Assembly: GCA_050289385.1 (NCBI GenBank)
Contig: JBNKFQ010000070.1
Span: 1-9,505, forward strand
Reading direction: 5' to 3'
DNA length: 9,505 nucleotides
From: JBNKFQ01 sp050289385
Lineage (GTDB): Bacteria > Pseudomonadota > Gammaproteobacteria > Pseudomonadales > Porticoccaceae
Below the pieces are notes generated by a model that was given only the letters and a program-made list of their open reading frames with translations, did no database searches and was not told the DNA's origin. Positions 6,795 to 9,505 of this stretch are shown piece by piece (within the stretch, counting starts at the first letter, position 1; the number at the start of each line of letters is the position of its first letter). The translations under genes and the position numbers were made by a program.

Positions 6795-9431
6795 TTACAC
6801 CTCTGGCATATCAAACGGTTTGTCGTCAGCAAAACGCTTAAGCACATTAGATGTAATACGCGAAATGTTATTGTCGTAATTGTTGTGACTGAGAGACCCG
6901 ATATAGGACATGGAACCAACGCTAAATACAGCACCGCCGTTTGTGGTTTCAAAAAAAGTCATATCCGCGCGTGGCATACTGGAACGAGGCTCGTACTCCT
7001 CGCGTTCAAGTCCGCCAATTGCAAAATGCCAGGGTCGCCCGAAGTCGACGCTACTGGCAACAACGAGTGCATGGGATGGCGTACCTCGCGAAAAATTCAC
7101 AGCGTCTACTTCAAATCCTGCAGCGCCATTGCCACTCCAACCGAAGTCACCCAGCAGTTCATCGTCAACACCTTCGAAGATAAATGCTGCACGCTTGTCT
7201 TCAGCAGCCTCTGCACGCTTGTAAGGAACCGAAAAAGTGGTATAGGGCGACATTACCCAACCCACTCCTACCGTGCGCTGTTCAGGTCTGTGCGCTCCGC
7301 ACCAATGGCCTGCCTGACGACCATCAAACTCTCCGATTGCCTGTTGTGGCCCCCAATACTTGCCGCCATACAACAATCCTCCTTCTACATCCTTGCGAAC
7401 TTCAACTACACCCTCAAATTGCTTGTGAAACGGAGTATTCCAGCAATAGCCGTTGCCGCCCAAATACATCCAGCGACCACCCTGGTCCAGATAAGCCTCT
7501 ACTGCATCAAGCATTTCGCTGGAATAGTATTCGGGATGGTGACCGTTCAGAACCACGTTATAATTCTGGAGCAGATCAACTCCTTCCGCCTGCAGCAAAT
7601 CATCCGTGATGACATCCACCTCAATATTCATGGCATGCAACCAGTCGGTAAGGTAAGTGTCCATACACAGTTTTGTGTAGCCGCCCGTCAATTTCAGCAT
7701 CAGGTTGGGCACTTTTTGCGTTGCGTGCCAGTGGTAATCGCCTTGAGTATGATTGCGATAAACACCGCCACCAAGCTCTCGACGATATTTTGCGTAAAAT
7801 GCCGAGTCGTAGATATTGAGGGGACCAATAGAGGGATGAATCGAGTAGTCTTTCTCGATACGCGTGCTGCCATCAGGCTGTTTTTTGGCGATGGGAATTG
7901 CCAGCGGAATAAACTCATCGATATTTGAGTATGCTGTATAGCTGACCGTGGACACCAGATAGGCGACTTTGGAATTGGTCTTGTTCCTGGGCGGCGCTAC
8001 AAAAAACGGAATATGCTCGATAAAATTCCCATGCTTTAAACGCGCGGCATAAATACCGCTGGGGAGATCTTCAGGGATGGTGTAAGAAAAGTCGGTATCC
8101 CATTCCGCATCATAAAGATCGTCGTCGTGAAAAGCACAAGCGCTATAGTGTTCCGGCTTGACCGTCCATTCAACGCTGGCGCCATCAAAGTGCACACCAA
8201 CAACACCCCGATCCGGCAAATTAACGGTTTCGCCCTGTATTTTATGAGCCGACAAATCGTGTACAGTGGTTGTACCGATACCTTTGCCAAAATCCCAGAA
8301 ACCAATAATTTTGTCAGCCAGATTACGTGGCGGCACCATGCTGGCCATGTCGCGCACTTGTGCCGAAGACAATACACCGCGGCTAAAACGAACAGAATCG
8401 AGCTTGCCATTCAGGACCTGAGCGGCAGCACGGCGTTTGCCACCCCCTCGAGTTCGCCCTGTGGTAGCACCAAATCGAAGCACGCCTTTTTGCAGCGGTG
8501 CTGTATCGTTTGGCAAGCCGTGTACTTCACGCTGCGGCTCTATCGCGTATTCATTGGCAAAATAGCCGTTAACGTGTTCGCTCGATACGGTAATTTGATT
8601 ATTTTCTGCGTCGTAGCTCGCTGCTACCAGAAACCAGCGGTCTTTTAACAAGGGTGTGGGCAGTAAAACCTTGTGTACTTGCCCCAAATGATCGGCAACT
8701 TTAAAAGAGACACGCCCGAGGCGATCAAGGTACAAAGACCAGCCGGTGCTTTTTTCTTCATCCCAGCGAGCGACCAATGTTTGTTCGTCCAGCTCTTCTT
8801 CTATATCTTCTATGCCAAGCCCTTCCAGACCCAGATGTACTTGGGGATAGCGGCGAAGTTTTTCGTCTTTGTTCAAAATCAAACCGGGAAATACATAAGT
8901 TTGCACGGTAAAACTGCCACCAGTTGGCAATGCCTGTTGGTCGTCAATTTCCACAAACGAGCCAGGAGCTGATTTTTGGTACCGGCCTGAATAGCGGCCG
9001 GCAAAAGGAGCATTGATCTCGATCTCTTTTTGCATTTTTTGGGCCGGCCAGTAATTACCGTGGATAACCCGCACCAGATCTGCCTGATAATCCCCTTTCG
9101 CATAAGTACTGACTTTAAAATCCAGCGTTTTCCCTGGCCGAGCTGTCCATGGCCAACAATATCCGAGAATGGTACGGGGCGGGCCTTTTCGCCAGTCTTC
9201 CTGTTCCCAGTAATTTTTTGTTGCGGAATTCTCCTTGCTGGCTGTACTACTCCTTGCATTCGCACTCGCCTTCGCAGCTTCGACCTTTTGACTTGCAACA
9301 TAAGAGCCCACCGCAGCCATTACAGTGGCAGCGGCTGACACCTTTATAAAATTACGGCGTTCGTTATTTTCAATATTGCTTCCAGCTTGGTTTGCCTCCG
9401 CACTTTCATTCGATACTTTTTTCTTCGTCAT
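6795..9431 (-). CDS. Tat-exported N,N-dimethylformamidase large (beta) subunit family protein with LamG-like domain
   Basis: Intact 878-residue protein. Residues 25-50 carry a twin-arginine signal (ERRNFIK then an Ala-rich hydrophobic core), so it should be exported folded, consistent with a metal cofactor. Residues 75-135 match the DMFase N-terminal beta domain (GY.WPWTARPGKTLDFKVS, QADLVRVIHG). A LamG/concanavalin-like jelly roll spans about 172-362 (SFTVQTYVFP to LDSVRFSRGVLSSAQV), then the linker VNLPDRGVVG (403-412) and the DMFA2 C-terminal region (FHDDDLYDAEWDTDFSYTIPEDLPSGIYAARL, 434-464). DMFase holds Fe(III) with two Tyr and one Glu. Candidates here are Tyr498 or Tyr501 (SYTAYSN), Tyr541 (NIYDS) and Glu634 in HHPEYYS, followed by GGRWMYLGGNGYCW. 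ATG 9431 has GGAG 7 bases upstream. Amide hydrolysis is plausible but the substrate is unknown. No gene for the small DMFase subunit lies in the window. Confidence 0.88.
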   Translation of the reverse strand: MTKKKVSNESAEANQAGSNIENNERRNFIKVSAAATVMAAVGSYVASQKVEAAKASANARSSTASKENSATKNYWEQEDWRKGPPRTILGYCWPWTARPGKTLDFKVSTYAKGDYQADLVRVIHGNYWPAQKMQKEIEINAPFAGRYSGRYQKSAPGSFVEIDDQQALPTGGSFTVQTYVFPGLILNKDEKLRRYPQVHLGLEGLGIEDIEEELDEQTLVARWDEEKSTGWSLYLDRLGRVSFKVADHLGQVHKVLLPTPLLKDRWFLVAASYDAENNQITVSSEHVNGYFANEYAIEPQREVHGLPNDTAPLQKGVLRFGATTGRTRGGGKRRAAAQVLNGKLDSVRFSRGVLSSAQVRDMASMVPPRNLADKIIGFWDFGKGIGTTTVHDLSAHKIQGETVNLPDRGVVGVHFDGASVEWTVKPEHYSACAFHDDDLYDAEWDTDFSYTIPEDLPSGIYAARLKHGNFIEHIPFFVAPPRNKTNSKVAYLVSTVSYTAYSNIDEFIPLAIPIAKKQPDGSTRIEKDYSIHPSIGPLNIYDSAFYAKYRRELGGGVYRNHTQGDYHWHATQKVPNLMLKLTGGYTKLCMDTYLTDWLHAMNIEVDVITDDLLQAEGVDLLQNYNVVLNGHHPEYYSSEMLDAVEAYLDQGGRWMYLGGNGYCWNTPFHKQFEGVVEVRKDVEGGLLYGGKYWGPQQAIGEFDGRQAGHWCGAHRPEQRTVGVGWVMSPYTTFSVPYKRAEAAEDKRAAFIFEGVDDELLGDFGWSGNGAAGFEVDAVNFSRGTPSHALVVASSVDFGRPWHFAIGGLEREEYEPRSSMPRADMTFFETTNGGAVFSVGSMSYIGSLSHNNYDNNISRITSNVLKRFADDKPFDMPEV

Positions 9432-9505
9432 CCTGTCACTCCATAAACTTTCGTCATTTGATATTTGGCATTAAAAGTAGATATCCGGTTTTGGGTCCTG
9501 CCCCT

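Noticed and set aside
6765..7928. Long plus-strand open frame of 387 codons
   Set aside because: It is antisense to the C-terminal part of the DMFase-like gene, whose protein is clearly conserved. The plus-strand translation has no domain-like features.
9493..9505. GC-rich imperfect inverted repeat (gggtcctgcccct) at the window edge, reminiscent of REP/transposon-end motifs
   Set aside because: It is cut off by the window end and only 3-4 pairs can form. No second copy or transposase is visible.

Overview
All recognisable genes in this window lie on the minus strand, so transcription runs from about 9431 down towards 1. Base composition is balanced. The gene content is an exported Tat/DMFase-like protein, an M1 peptidase with a Sec signal, an M20 lipoprotein peptidase, a crotonase, a CocE-type esterase and pieces of TesB thioesterase and 3-hydroxybutyrate dehydrogenase. 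This suggests a Gram-negative, probably marine or host-associated gammaproteobacterium; that assignment is an inference from protein style only.

Layout in transcription order. 9431-6795: intact, Tat-exported protein of the N,N-dimethylformamidase large-subunit family with an embedded LamG-like domain. 6766-4611: M1 (gluzincin) aminopeptidase gene, starting 28 bases after it with a strong Shine-Dalgarno, but carrying a nonsense codon, two apparent internal deletions, a poly-A frameshift and a 14-bp tandem duplication. 4448-3053: M20 metallopeptidase lipoprotein gene split by an apparent 5-base deletion. 3019-2255: intact crotonase with both catalytic glutamates. 2106-253: intact secreted CocE/S15-like serine hydrolase. 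238 to beyond 1: a short chimeric frame joining the start of a TesB-like thioesterase to the C-terminal part of a 3-hydroxybutyrate-dehydrogenase-like SDR.

Four of the six proteins carry export signals and are hydrolases of amide, peptide or ester bonds. Together they look like an envelope or secreted hydrolase set, possibly for amides or peptides used as nutrients, followed by acyl-CoA genes. The striking point is decay. Two peptidases are broken and the last gene is a fusion remnant, while the DMFase-like, crotonase and CocE genes look intact. This fits a genome or locus undergoing gene loss; assembly error is the main alternative. No tRNA, rRNA, CRISPR or transposase gene is visible, and no non-genic stretch exceeds 300 bases.
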